Both the position numbers and the translations under genes were made by a program. The notes under the pieces were generated by a model. It did not search any database. It was not told the DNA's origin and worked only from the letters and a program-made list of their open reading frames with translations. A stretch of DNA of 64,000 nucleotides. Source: Otatea glauca. Taxonomy: Eukaryota > Streptophyta > Magnoliopsida > Poales > Poaceae. The stretch spans positions 23,956,723 to 24,020,722 of the forward strand of contig CM070728.1 of assembly GCA_036346275.1 (NCBI GenBank), given 5' to 3'. This document shows, in pieces, positions 43,326 to 55,380 of the stretch (position 1 is the first letter of the stretch; each line of letters starts with the position of its first letter).

Positions 43326-44602
43326 TTAATGCGAGACTGCAATATTTTCTCCTATTGCTTCGTAATTGTAATCAACTGGACCTCCATCCCGCTCATCTTC
43401 AATTATCATGTTATGCATGATGATACATGCTGTCATGATATCTCGAAGTGTTTCTTGATACCAAAAACGAGCTGGTCCACGAACAATTGCAAAACGAGCT
43501 TGTAAAACTCCAAATGCTCGTTCCACATCCTTCCTAGCTGCTTCTTGAGCTTCCGCAAAATGTTTTTTCTTATTCCCTTAGGGAGCTAGTATTGTCTTGA
43601 CAAATGTTGCCCATGAAGGATATATGCCATCTGCAAGATAGTATCCCATTGTGTAGTTGTGACCGTTCACGGTATAATTCACTTCTGAAGCTTGCCCTTC
43701 AGCTAACTTAGCAAAGAGAGGGGACCGATGAAGAACATTAATATCATTATGAGACCCTGGTAAACCAAAAAAAGCATGCCATATCCAAAGATCTTGCGAT
43801 GCAACGGCTTCCAGAATGATTGTTGGCTCGTGAACATGACCAGTATACATGCCTTGCCATGCTGCAGGGCAATTTTTCCACTTCCAGTGCATGCAATCTA
43901 TGCTCCCTAGCATTCCCGGAAAACCTCTATCCTCACCAATTGTAAGTAATCTGGCAGTATCATTCTCATTTGGAGATCTCAAATACTCATCTCCAAAGAT
44001 TTCAATAATAGCTTTCACAAATTTTCTCAGGCTCTCTATAGCAGTACTTTCTCCAATTCGTACATAATCATTAATAGCATCTGCTGCTACGCCGTAAGCT
44101 AGCATCCGAAATGCTGCGGTTATCTTTTGCAAAGAAGATAACCCAAGAATTTCAGCACAATTCCTCTTCTGAACGAAATAATTATCATGCGCTTGTACAG
44201 CACGCAATATGCGAAGAAATAGCGGACGATTCATTCGAAACCTATGCTGAAAAGAAGGTTAAGCCATAGACATTACGATCAACATAATATGTCAAGAAAT
44301 AAATAATGAATAATTCCAAACCTGCGTCGAAAGAAGGTCGAGCCATAGATAGGAGGATCAGCAAAATAGTCCTGGAACAGTCTAGCATGTCCTTCTTGTC
44401 TATTGCGATGAGCGACTTGATGGCCAGGAGTAGAACCGCCATGGTGTGGAAGATTGACACCCTGATCTTCCATATGTGTTAGATATCCTGTTGTAAGAAG
44501 AAATACGTATTCATTATTCTTGTCAGACTCCTCGTCGTCTGAGAGACATTGTGAGACTAAGTTTCGACGACTCATTGAGATATTGTAGGTAGTGAACAAC
44601 AA
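43326..44602 (-). pseudogene. PIF/Pong DDE transposase, one internal nonsense codon
   Basis: Exon 1 is 44602-44322 and exon 2 is 44241-43326, joined by an 80-bp GT/AG intron so that STFFRRR runs into FRMNRPLFLRIL. The total is about 398 codons in one frame. The only break is TAA at 43580-43578, where Gln is usual before GNKKKHF; a C-to-T change would explain it. The catalytic triad is visible: Asp in GSIDCMHW, Asp in YYLADGIYP and Glu in DVERAFGVLQ, the last beyond the stop. The family is the DDE_Tnp_4/HARBI1-type nuclease, which cuts the element and targets TWA sites, in line with the TAA duplication here. The product as it stands lacks the catalytic Glu. Confidence 0.9.
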
Positions 44603-44679
44603 GAAACGTGCAAGACTTCAAACTGCAAATGGGTATGTATATATAGACAATAATAATGTAGCAGGTACGATTATTGTTA

Positions 44680-44935
44680 GAATATAGCCGTTAAGGTGGC
44701 CGTTTTAATATAGCCGTTGCGATAACCGTTAGGACAGGACTCACTCCGTACAATAATTTTAATAATGACCATTACAACATGACCGTTACAGGAAAATTCA
44801 AATTTAAAATTCTCACGTTCAAATATAACCGTTACAATGTGGTCGTCAAAATAAATTTCAATTTTCATATTCCTGTATTCAAATACAGCCGTTTGAATTA
44901 ACCAGTAAAAAACGGTTGTTGTTATGACTGTTATG
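44680..44935. repeat. CCGTT-rich subterminal repeats of the PIF element
   Basis: About nine RCCGTT words (TAGCCGTTAAG, ATAACCGTTAGG, TGACCGTTACAGG, ATAACCGTTACAAT and others) lie between the right end of the element and the transposase start, so they are both subterminal and upstream of that gene. Confidence 0.7.
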
Positions 44936-45094
44936 TGGAATATGATTAGAATATAGGAGAGAGAAAATAGAGAGAGTGATATGGAGAGTGTTGTTGGAGA
45001 GGGAGGAGATATGGAGAGGCATTTTTTTTGAAGAGTTCTCTAAATCTGACTTTTGGAGAGTGGGTTTTGGAGAGTCTTTTTGGAGATGCTCTAA

Positions 45095-47957
45095 AGATGC
45101 ATTAACTTGTTGATTACTCATTTGTTTGGGTCAAATTCAGTAATCTTCCCGGCTTCCTGTGGATAATTCTGTGAATATTCTTGTCTTAATTTATTTTTCT
45201 GTTTTTTATATTAAGGGTCTGGAAGATACATCTTTTTGTCGTTAATTCTCTTTATTTTCCCGAGATGCCAATTTGATCCAGAATTATCCATTTTATTTCC
45301 TACATCTGCTTGCAGAGTAGCTAGCAGATAAGGGTCCACTGTCAAACCATGATTTTGTGCCAACAAAGTACGACGATATCATTACAGTAGTATAAGATTT
45401 TCAATGCCCTATATCCTATGTTTTGGTTAGTCAGCTGTATATCCTATTATCCTGTCCCCCAATTTTGGATGTTCTGTGGACCGGGTTTTAGACATGGGAA
45501 GAGAAGTAGAAGCCCAAGGACAAAACTAGCAGCCAAGTTGGCCGTTGCAGGGTAGGGCGGCCACAGGGTCAGCCCCCGACAACATGCGGCGCGTGAAGTG
45601 GGTAGGGCCATAGGCGCACCACGCTACGTACGTACCCACGTTCCACAGATCACCGGTCCCTAGCTACGTTCCACCGTTGTGGCTAATGTCACAGGTCGTC
45701 GTGTGAACAAAAAGGTCAAAAAGAAGGCAGAGAGGATAGATATTATATCGGAAATATACATCGTGGAGTGTCGATCGAACAACGTTGGTGGTTGTTGCAG
45801 TCGATCTCGAGGAGAGACGGCGTTTGCGCAGCACCACGGTTGCACAATAACATGGCAACCTCGTCGGAGAAAACGACGGGCAGAGCCGGAGCATATCCGT
45901 GACATCTTGATACGTCCACTTGGTTACAAGTCAAGATGTCTTCACGTCAGTACATCCCACTCTGCATCAGCGGTAGATCCGGTGGGCCCGTTACGAGAGG
46001 ATGGTGTGCGACCCTGACAAGGACGCACGCGAAAATTGGTTGGCCGGCATCATCTGGGCCTTGCTGTGCCGGCCGCGACTTCCCGTCCGGTCCAGGTCCA
46101 GGTCCAGGACCGCGATTTCCGCACTTTCCAGGCCACGGGTCGGGCTTCCTTTGGCTAGTGACAGAGGACGGAAAGCACGCACCTCCGGTATACCGGTTAT
46201 CCTAACACTAACTAGCCACGTGCCGAGCGGATAGTTGCTGAAAGAAATCGATACGACTCACGTCATAATCCATATTGGCCTTGCGGCAACGATTTCTCTG
46301 AAATTATGATCGACTTTTGCCACGACAAATCTAAGAGAAATTCTAGACAATGTTTTCTAACCTGAAATTTTCTCGCCTTTTATGGGCCGGAAGTTCCCTG
46401 TTCGCGACGGGCCGAAGCGGCAGCCAAAAGCCAACCAGCCTCAGCACGCAGAAAATTGCGTGCGCCGCGCGGGTATTTCCGTGGCCCGGGGGCGTGCCCG
46501 CGTTCGGAGAAGGCTAGGCAGGTTGTTGGGACTTGGGAGTTGGGATAGGGGTTCCGGTTTCGGGTTGGGTGATCGTCCCATGGTAGTATCCATCGACATC
46601 ACGGTGCACTGTGAGCGCGTTGGCATTGGTGGCTGCGGCTACAGGTGCAGATCACTGCCAAGACGTGCGCGCGGCAGGAGCAGGCTACGACCGTCACTCA
46701 CATCACGATGCCAGTCAAGCGGCTGATTTGAAATGTTGGAAACTACGGGCGCTAACACTGTACGCCGGCGCAGGAAAGGGCTGGCATGGCAGTGTGGCTA
46801 GCTACCCTAGCTAAAATTACACTGCAGCGCACAGATGAAGTCGGTGGGGGCATCGATTAATTACGCCTGCCGTCGGACAAGGTTACACACTGTGAGGAAC
46901 TGGGATGCAATCATGATTCATGAACTACAGAAGAGCAATTTTCTTTTGCCAATAATATTGTAGACGAGCTCGCCTCTGTCGCTCAAATGTAAAAGGAACG
47001 GTGAAATTCCACATCTTCGTACTAACAATATATACTTTTGTGTATTTGAAATAGAGTAATATTAGCTACGCAACTCTCATTTCTATATCTTAGTAATCTA
47101 TGAATTGGTGAAGATCCTTTTACTTTTGAATCTGATTAATATGAGATTTTTTTAGAGACCACTAATGTGAGAATTCTTGTACAGCGAGATATAGTGAAAA
47201 TAATCATCATCTGTTTGAAACTTGAGAATCGTTGTAGTTTGACCACCATATCAGCACGAGGTACTCCCAAGTTTGTTAAGTTAGTTCTTAATTTAGCAAA
47301 CAACCATTTATTAAAATTTTATGTTTCAAACTATTTGCATGGATTGGGATAAACGAAAAAGAGAAATCCCTAACATACTATAGATTATAAAAAAATAAAA
47401 AAGACAAAAATTGCTATTAGCAGCAATTTTCTTCCTTTCATTTTTGCGATTGATAATAAAAAATGATGATGTAATACTCTATAGAGTATCTCCTAAATAT
47501 TTTTTTAGAAATTTTCTGTATTGATTTCGTGCACAATATATACACAATATTGTCGGTTTTACTTTACCTTAAATTTATGAGGAAAACGGCAAAAACATGG
47601 ATAATATCATTGTTTTCTTTTGCGAATCAGGGATAATATTATTGTTAGAAGCAACTGTTTGTCGTGCTTAATTGGACTTATTTTGGGCCGTAGATGCAGC
47701 CGAATTAAGCACTAAACGACCTAAGCGTCAAAGCATTAATTGCTCTCACTAAATTGATGACGAAAAACCTATACGGAGAGGGACAGCTTAAGCAACTACT
47801 CAGAGTTAGTCACAGACAGCTAGTGGCGAACTATGAACCTTCATATGCATACATAGGCATTAGTTGTTTTTTTAATAGGATACATAGGCATTAGTTTTTA
47901 ATAGGATACATAGCCAACACAAACTTTTTTTTTTGCCAGTCAGCAGCATGGTTGGGC
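45095..47957. other. Intergenic, no supported gene
   Basis: Mixed composition. A GC-rich part at 45540-46830 has overlapping short frames on both strands with no domain. AGGTCCAGGTCCAGGACC near 46090-46110 is a small repeat and an 18-bp AGGATACATAGGCATTAG-type duplication occurs at about 47850-47910. Confidence 0.4.
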
Positions 47958-48839
47958 ACAAGGTTTCAAATTTCATTTTCGGACAATATCTCGGAGGTGA
48001 TCGAAATTCAAAATTTCAGCGAGATTTTAGAATTTCAGACGAAACTCAAAATTTTTTTTCAAATATGAAATTTTTTGGACTGGGATTTCCGAGATTTCAG
48101 TCGAAATTGCCGACATCTCAGCAAATTTCAACCGAATGAAAAATTGTTCAAACCACGTTATAAAATTTTGATAATTTTTGTGGATAGTCCTGACTCATCA
48201 CTAATGTTTTCATAACATTTTTAGATGATGATCAAGCCTGAGGAATTTTCAAAAATTCTGACAGTGCTACTGTCCTGAATTCATGATAAAATGGCTGAGT
48301 ACATGTATTGCTTTCATAGATTTTATTGAGCAACCAAACAGGTTTAGAATTTTTAAAACTTTTAGGGAAGGATTCTAAGGAAATGCTTAAGCTCTCCTAA
48401 AAATTTTGGATCATGATCATGCTCGAGCGAATTTATAAAATTTTGACAAGGTTACTATCACATTTATGTTCCTTTTGTTTTTGATTTTTCAAAATAACAA
48501 ATGAAGTTAAATTATTTTGGAAATTTTGATGTATGATTCTAGACTACTAAAGAGAGTATCATAAATTTTTCAGATCATGATAAAGCTTGTACATTTTTTA
48601 TAAAAATCTAACAGTGCTTTTGTTATTTTTATAAAACATCTAAAAAATTTAGGTTTTCAAAAAAATTCATGTAAGATGATTTTATTAAGAAGTATTGACC
48701 CAAATCCGGTCCAAAAACTTAAAATCCGGTCAAAATACCCAAAATTTAGGCAAAATTTCTTGAAATTCTGCCCCTTTTGAACCCTGTCAATTGGTCTCAT
48801 GCAGCTATAAAAACTTTTAACCATGATGCATGGCATGAA

Positions 48840-48902
48840 GTTGCTTCAGTCAAGTTGGTCTCAGCCCTCAAAGGGTGTGGGTTCAAATCCCACTCCCAAC
48901 AA
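48840..48902 (+). other. tRNA-like 3' half (SINE or tRNA relic)
   Basis: GTGGGTTCAAATCCCAC (48877-48893) is a perfect T-arm with a B-box core. It is followed by TCCCAACA and an A-run. A TTGGTCTCAGCC word precedes it, but no complete D-arm and anticodon arm can be folded, so it is not a functional tRNA gene. Confidence 0.45.
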
Positions 48903-49007
48903 AAAAAAATCACTTTCTTTTTTGAATCTAATGACCTGTCCAACTCCTTACCAACTAGAATTCGAACTAGGCAACACCAAAAAAAAAAGAAAAAAGAAAA
49001 AAAAGAG

Positions 49008-49088
49008 ACGAACCAGGATTTGAACCAAGGATCTCAGGAACTACAGCTGAGCGGAGTGCCAACTGAACTAAAGTGCTTGTTGCAAATA
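49008..49088 (-). other. tRNA-like sequence, Tyr-like pieces
   Basis: On the minus strand TTTAGTTCAGTTGGCA (A-box like), CTCAGCTGTAGTTCCTGAG (anticodon-arm like, with GTA in the loop) and CCTTGGTTCAAATCCTGG (T-arm and B box) appear in tRNA order. The acceptor stem does not pair and the loop is oversized, so it is a tRNA-derived relic or SINE head. Confidence 0.45.
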
Positions 49089-49899
49089 TTTTCACATGTA
49101 TTCCTCATACAAGGCATTACAATTCTACACAAAAAAATTAATGCCAAATCTGGTCAAAAACAACGAAAACCAATAAAAAAAACCAAAATTTCGGCAAAAA
49201 TTTATGTAGCAAATTGAAATTTTTAATTTTTTTTTATCTAGCCAAGATTTAGGCTCTCAACCCTGGCTGAAATCCGAAATCTCAATCTAGATTTCTGAAA
49301 TTTCGTTGGGTTTGAACCTTGAGCTGACAATGTTGGCTTGCATTTGTAGCTCTTGCTAGCAAGACAAAGACAGAACATCCCAATGATCGAACACACGCAT
49401 CAGTGAGCTAGCTAGCTCTACGAATGAGACAGCGACCTATCATCTAGAACTGGCGCATACGTACACCGGATATCCCGTGCTAATTAATCAGCGTGTTGCG
49501 GTTTATACGAATCATAGATTCATAGGCCGGGATCGATATATATAAGTACAGATTAACTAGGAGGCCTGTCAGTGGCTACGTTGTACGTCTCTAATGTGTA
49601 CTGCGCCGCTCCTATAATATGTCTCCGTCAACGATTTAGTCACCGATAATGAGTGTAATGATCAGTGTCCTACGATGACTTTATGGAAACTCCCCAAGCA
49701 GGAGAGAATGAATCAACTGCATGTTGGTACACGAGAATAGAATGTAATAATAGACATAGCTGTTTACCACGGTCGTGCTAACCCATCGAGATCGTCTAAA
49801 CACAATATGAATAGAAACATTGTAGATCCATATCTCTCTCCTAATTACTGATATTTTCTTATTTATATATAATGTACCCGCCATATGCCTTCACTTATA

Positions 49900-50157
49900 C
49901 TCACTCCGGTTCACAAAAACTTGTCGGTTTGGGATACATACGGTCAAACTTTAGAAACTTTAGCTATCGATATCTTTTTAAATATATAGATTGGATGCAT
50001 GACAATCATGTGTGTAGATTTGTCTTGAAACATACTTTCATAATATTATAATTTTATTAGATTTTTTAAATATATTACAATAGAAATTAGTAATCAAAGT
50101 TGAGTTTTGGGGACTGTGTCAATATCCAAAACGATAACTATTTATGATCAGAGAGAG
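49900..50157. mobile_element. Stowaway-type MITE, 258 bp
   Basis: The left end CTCACTCCGGTTCACAAAAAC and the right end (inverted CTCTCTCTGATCATAAATAG) have TA duplications at 49898-49899 and 50158-50159. The core CATAATATTATAATTTTATT is nearly the same as in the 25035 element, so they form one family. Confidence 0.85.
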
Positions 50158-50654
50158 TATATAAAGAAAGGGATTTTTTAGGAGAAGAAATCTATATTCT
50201 AGAGTAATCTAGTGGGACTGACTCTCAGTAGCCCTGCTTATATATGGGAGAGGAAGAGACTTTTCTTGCAGAAGAAAAAGCTAAATCCTAGAGTATTATT
50301 ATAGTGAAACTTTGAGTCCCAATTAAGAACACATAAGAGTCTGATATAAAAGTGACAATTTTTTAATATATATTTTTTAAAATATAGAAATAATATGCTG
50401 TAAAATAATTTTACAGATCTACCCTACTGACGCCATTTGAAATGACGATAGTATCTCTGTTGCTATTTCAAATGGCCGATGTTGGTCTTACTAGTTCTAC
50501 GATACAAATGGCCACACAGAGGGACAACAAATATAAACTATGTGCAACATAGTTGGGGGTATGTCGCAATTGGAAATAGGGGTACTGGATACCGCGCTAT
50601 GGATGGAGGCCGCTAAAGGTCAAATGTTTAACCGTACAGTATCCACATGGAGTG

Positions 50655-51023
50655 TTAATTAGTCGTCTGGGCGGCGTGGACGTGGCTGGCTATCACGGTA
50701 GTGGGGCAAGCACAGCTAAAGCTTGCGTTCTTCAAGCAGCAGTAGGTGAGGTAGTCACTGCCGAGGTGGACCACCTCTTCATTGTTCCTCTCCCTAATTC
50801 TTTGACGCTGTAGGTCATCGTTCTGCCTGTGGAGCTCGCTGTTCTGCCTACGGAATGCTTCGTTGTTGTTCCTCTCTACCTGTAGTAGTTGTTGCTTTTC
50901 TTGGAGGTGTATTAGGAGGGTGTGGATGTTCGCGGCCTCAAGACCTTGTATGGCCCCCTCTACCCTGTGTACCCCTAGAGGTGCCTGCTCTATCTGCCAT
51001 TGTAATGGCTTCAAGAAGCTCAT
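50655..51023 (-). CDS. Transposon-borne coiled-coil protein without GRF finger
   Basis: This intact frame of 122 residues is clearly related to the C-terminal part of the protein at 6229-6798: HTLLIHLQEK corresponds to HTLLYRLDEI, RRQNSELHRQNDDLQRQR to RKQNLELQTQNDDLHHQR, and EEVVHLGSDYLTYCC to KEVVHLGNDYHTYCC. The zinc-finger part is missing and replaced by an unrelated 25-residue start (MSFLKPLQWQIEQ...). The central third should form a coiled coil. A TATA-like TTATATATAAG lies 16-26 bp before the start codon, so the true leader would be very short. It is probably a transposon gene and not a host gene. Confidence 0.45.
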   Translation of the reverse strand: MSFLKPLQWQIEQAPLGVHRVEGAIQGLEAANIHTLLIHLQEKQQLLQVERNNNEAFRRQNSELHRQNDDLQRQRIRERNNEEVVHLGSDYLTYCCLKNASFSCACPTTVIASHVHAAQTTN

Positions 51024-51089
51024 ATGAGGTGCATGGGTTATATATAAGCTAGTCGATAGGCTTGGCCAAAAAATACGGTAAGAGAGGTG

Positions 51090-51290
51090 TCAGTGTGTTG
51101 TCTATTTCGTCTAACAAAGCGGGGGATAGCGTGTTGTCAAATCATGCTGACAAAGCATCGGACAGTGTGTTGTCACTTCGATCTGAGAAAGCGAGGGCAG
51201 CGTGTTGTCTAATCGGCCCGACAAAACAACATACAGTGTGTTGTCACTTAGCTCTGAGAAAGCGGGGGGAGCGTGCTGTCTGGACGGTCT
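51090..51290 (-). repeat. 36-bp tandem array upstream of the coiled-coil gene
   Basis: GTGTTGTC or a close variant occurs at 51095, 51131, 51167, 51202, 51238 and 51273, a regular period of 35-36 bp. The reverse complement reads GACAACACRCT...GCTTTCTCAG, as at 5560-5900. Confidence 0.88.
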
Positions 51291-51300
51291 GACAAAGTGA

Positions 51301-53615
51301 GTTCAGACAAATGCAATAAACTTGACGTAGAAATGCAATAATTAAGAACAATAATTCGACATATAAATGCAATTGTTCGAAACAATAAACTTGGGCAGCC
51401 ATCCAACAAGCCTTGGTGGCTCTACCCTTGCACTCATATACTACAAGGATCCATTCAGGCTAATTTGTAAAGGTATCAAATTTAAATGCACCAGAAAAAA
51501 GGTCGCACTCCTCACGAAAAATTTAAAGAACAAGGAAAAAATAGGCCAACACAATTAATTTATAGGTGCTTGAACAAATTAACAGCCAGAATTTGAGAGC
51601 CTTCACCCTATAGCGTTAGCTGGCACTGGCAAAGGGTGGTGATTTTTTTATGGTAAGGGAGGTGAATTTTGCAACAAACCTAATGCTATGAAGCTTCCCT
51701 AAAAACAAACTAATGAAATGAAGCGTACAGATTGCTCATCTTTAGTCTTTTTTTTTTTGGAGGAGTCAGACTGCCGATTACCTGTCAAAATGGAGGGAAG
51801 ATAGAAGAACTTCACACCATCACATGCATCATGCATGCATGCTTGCTCGATTCAACATTTTGACCGCGCGGGCGCGCACGGTTGGCAGGAAAGGTGTAGT
51901 AGATCGATCTTTCAACGAGCCCAAAACACGGGGCCGGCCGGTCCTGCGCACGTCGTGGTGTTTTAGCGAGCTAGGGTTGCTCCGCAGCTGTTATATATAT
52001 AGGGCACCGACACGACACAGATCCTCTCGATCCATCGATCAACCGTACGCCGTGATCAGCGGGAGACCTGCCTTTTAATTTTCCCTAGCGCTTCGAATCA
52101 CCTGCCTTTTTATTGTTTAGCTCATCTCTTCACCCTCCAGGAACTAAAGAAAACAAGTACGGTTAGTTACGTAGCTTTTGCTTACCCAGGGTTTCGAGCT
52201 TATTCAACTCAAATGTGTAAAAGAAAAACCGAACAGAATATAACCCAAAGCACCTTGCCATGCGTTCTCTGCCGGAAATGCAATATCGCGAGGACTAGCT
52301 TTCATAAATCAATTTCATGGATACATTTATTTGAGTGCATGCGTGCTACACCACTGTTCAAGTGAATGGCCGCAAAACTACAGTGGAGTGAATGGCACGA
52401 CGTGCAGGTACAGTAGCGTAGGCCAAATAAGCCCATACGCACGCATACATGCTATAGCTGCTTCCATCGATCAGTATCTCAGTGACACGGACATGCACAT
52501 AATTAAACAATTTCATCACAGAAAGAGAAAGATCGGCGGGGCAAGTACAGTACTTTGGTGGCAACCCAATCAAATCAAGAAAAGCTAACTACTACTGATC
52601 GATCTCATATTGTAAATCTGTAATAGCCTAATAGGAGTAGTGTAGCGGCGTGTATGCAGTATGTACTATGTGCAATCTATATACGTAAGCCAGTAAGCGT
52701 AAACGTACTGCACGCAGACGTGTGTCCGGACAGCATGAATGTAAACTCAAGTACATGCTATTAATTCCTCTATGCCACTATTCTAACACATACCATAAGT
52801 CTCGCGAGTTCTATTAAATTTATGGTAGATAATACATTTCAAATTTAATTGTACATGGTAGTTTAAAATATATAGGTTTTCTTACATTATTTGACTAATT
52901 GCACATGCCGCTCATTAACTTCTTAAGATATGGATGCGGTTCATGGATTATGTGAAGTCATTCAAACAAAGTTAGGTGATTAAAATTTGTGCCAAAGAGC
53001 ATTAGGTGTACTGGCAAAATAATTTGGACAATTAGAGTTTGTGACCCTAAATTATCTCATAAGAAAGATGAAAGAAATTAAGAGGTTCAGATTTTTCATT
53101 ACATTCTTCAAATAGCATTTTTAGACAGGGTTAATTATGAAATGCCACCAAATCATTCTAAAACACCAATAACTTGGCCGCACATTGATGAAATTCTAAT
53201 TTATTTACAAAGTCTCAATTCTTAGCAGTAAATTGGATAAGTATTTGATGGCTTATTGTTGCTAGTTTTCTTTGGCCCTGATGTTGACTAAGTATACATT
53301 ATATGATGATTAAATTTTGGCTGAATAATTCTGAGGTTGACCAATGAAACTAAAATCCAACAGGATTGGAAACTGCAGATAGAAATTAGTAGCTACCGAG
53401 TTGAGTCTGAATTTCTAACTCCTTTCTGCCCTGTTGTTGAGGGCTCTTCCCAGAATCCAGCCAACCATCCAAATCAATAATTGCATTTGTAAATGATTGC
53501 ATCTGGGAAGGTATTTGAGATATATAGCCATATACTTAGTAGTGAAAATGACTCATTCGTACGCTAGCTATTATATGTCATTGTGGCACGCATGGAAGGA
53601 AATTAGAGTTACTAG
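51301..53615. other. Intergenic, no supported gene
   Basis: Mostly AT-rich. Short frames such as 51824-52078 and 52331-52588 lack domains and coding composition. Nothing else is recognised. Confidence 0.4.
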
Positions 53616-55380
53616 TTGCCAACCCGTACGATCGCATGGGCTAGATATTTCAAAAATTATGTATTCTTTGTGCCAAAATCGTATCAAAATAAAAGAACTT
53701 ATTTTATTAAAGGCTAAAGAAAGTTGAGAAATGTGGCATTAAAACCCTTTTTCTCTAGTTTGGCTTTGATAAGTTAAGACAATGCCAATTGTATATACTC
53801 TGTAATAGAAATAGTAGCAATGGCTATCTCATGCATACATTCGAAATTAGGCTTTGCTAATATGAATCAATGTTCAAAATTAGGTTTTTCCACTATGAAT
53901 AAATGTAAGATTTTATAGTTTTCCTAGGAGTAAATATTTGTGTGTTGTAGAATTTTCCAAAAATGAAAGGCAGCCAATGCAAATAATGCATGCTTAAGGC
54001 CAGCTCAAGAATATTCAATGACATTTATATTTCACAAAAAGGAAAATATAAGTAAATTTGGAATGGTGCTCGGAGTGGATACACTTCTATTTAACCAAAT
54101 AATCCTAACTAAAATACCTTGCGCATCTAGTAGAATTTTATTTGACTGGGTTGTTTCTTTTAATGACATTATAAGTTGGTTCCACTGGATGGTTGGCCAA
54201 ATGTTTCGCTTCTTTTATTAATGTGGGAATTTCCATAGAGCATGTAATTCATGTATTATAATTTTATTTTAATTATTAAAGATGCACTTCAGTTATTGTC
54301 CAACATAATTTTCACCAATTCTAATAATAGTTTATTTCAATTTATTATTTTTAAAAAACCAAATTTATAATTTTCATTCAGTTCTTATTGTGAATTTCAA
54401 TATTTTATTTTCATAAAAAAATAAAATCGCCTTGACATGGATTATTCATTTTTAGAAATTTAAGTTTGGATCTCATATAAATCAAATTGTAATTTTTTTA
54501 TTTAATTGTTATTCTTGACATTAGTCCTATAAAATTTTACTAATTTCCTTTTATTTGTTATTCAAATTTTTTATTGTACTTGATATAAATATTTCATTTA
54601 ATCCAAATTTTGATTCCTAACATATACACAAATCAATTTATAATATTATTTTATTGTTATTCTGAATTTACATGTCCACGGGATTCTAAATCTAAAAATA
54701 AAATTTCTAATTTTAATTTATAAACTTAATAATAAAATTTCTATTTTTATTCTGAATTTTAGTTGATGTAAATTGTACTTAATATGGACTCTTTCTTTAA
54801 TTTATTATTTTTAAATTTTTACCCCAAATTTTATTTATTTATGGATGTTACTTTGGAAGTCATGTGGAAATCAAATTGCTAGGTTTTCTTTGTTTTTTAT
54901 TCTAAACTTCTGTTAATTTGGATTATACTTGACATTGACTCTTTCTTTTTAATTTACCAAATTTTATTTAATTATTATTCCAAATTTTATTTATTTATGG
55001 ATGTTACTTTGAAATAATATAGAAATCGAATTGCTAACTTTCTTTTATTTTTTATTCTAAATTTCACCTAATTTTGATGTACTTTACATGGATTCTTTTC
55101 TTTTAATTTAAACCATTATAACTTAAGTCTATCGGAAGGATGGCTAGATCTTTCTAGTTAACGTGAAAGCTTCCTTGGAGTGAGAATCGAATTGCTAATT
55201 TTCTTTTATTTTTCATTCGGAATTTCACCTAATTTTGATTGTATTTGACATGGACTCACCTGTTCTTTTAATCTTAACTATAATAACTTGAGTCCGCCAT
55301 ATGGATGGTTAGATGTTTATGGTTAACATGGGAGCTTCCTCGGAGTGCCTAATTAGTATAGATATAGATATAGATAGATA
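53616..55380. repeat. Unclassified AT-rich repeat with degenerate internal units
   Basis: It opens with CCAACCCGTACGATCGCATG and closes in a TATAGATATAGATATAGAT tract. In between, blocks such as TTTCACCTAATTTTGAT and TTTATTTATGGATGTTACTTTG recur several times at irregular spacing from about 54400 to 55300. I have seen this start-and-tail style in grass repeats but cannot name the class. Confidence 0.5.

Larger units (their letters stand above)
39563..45091. mobile_element. PIF/Pong-like (Harbinger) transposon, 5529 bp, TSD TAA
   Basis: The ends GAGCAACTCCAAAAGCATCT and, inverted, GAGCATCTCCAAAAAGACTC are flanked by TAA at 39560-39562 and 45092-45094. It carries the two genes expected of this superfamily, a Myb-like ORF1 on the plus strand and a DDE transposase on the minus strand, converging at about 43.0-43.3 kb. 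Each is broken by a few mutations only. Extra sequence at 39.76-41.77 kb includes an intact unknown frame. Confidence 0.9.
47958..49322. mobile_element. Inverted-repeat element, CAAGGTTT family, with tRNA-like sequences inside
   Basis: The left end CAAGGTTTCAAATTTCATTTTC faces a right end that reads inverted as CAAGGTTCAAACCCAACGAAATTTC. Both sides are rich in GAAATTTC, GATTTC and AAAATTTC. An inner tract ending TTTTGAACCCTGTC near 48788 may be an older end, so two elements could be nested. It is related to 19227-19934. No transposase is present. Confidence 0.45.
50430..51300 (-). mobile_element. Second copy of the repeat-array/coiled-coil module
   Basis: On the minus strand the order is 36-bp array (51290-51090), TATA-like box (51049-51039), coiled-coil gene (51023-50655) and a remnant of the hairpin region (ATTTCAAATGGC/GCCATTTGAAAT words, 50485-50432). 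This is the order found at 5560-7265. No PMD sequence accompanies this copy. Confidence 0.65.

Noticed and set aside
45679..46017. 112-codon basic open frame
   Set aside because: No domain, GC-rich patch with competing frames on both strands.
48840..49088. Functional tRNA genes
   Set aside because: T-arms are good but acceptor, D and anticodon arms do not fold properly on either strand.
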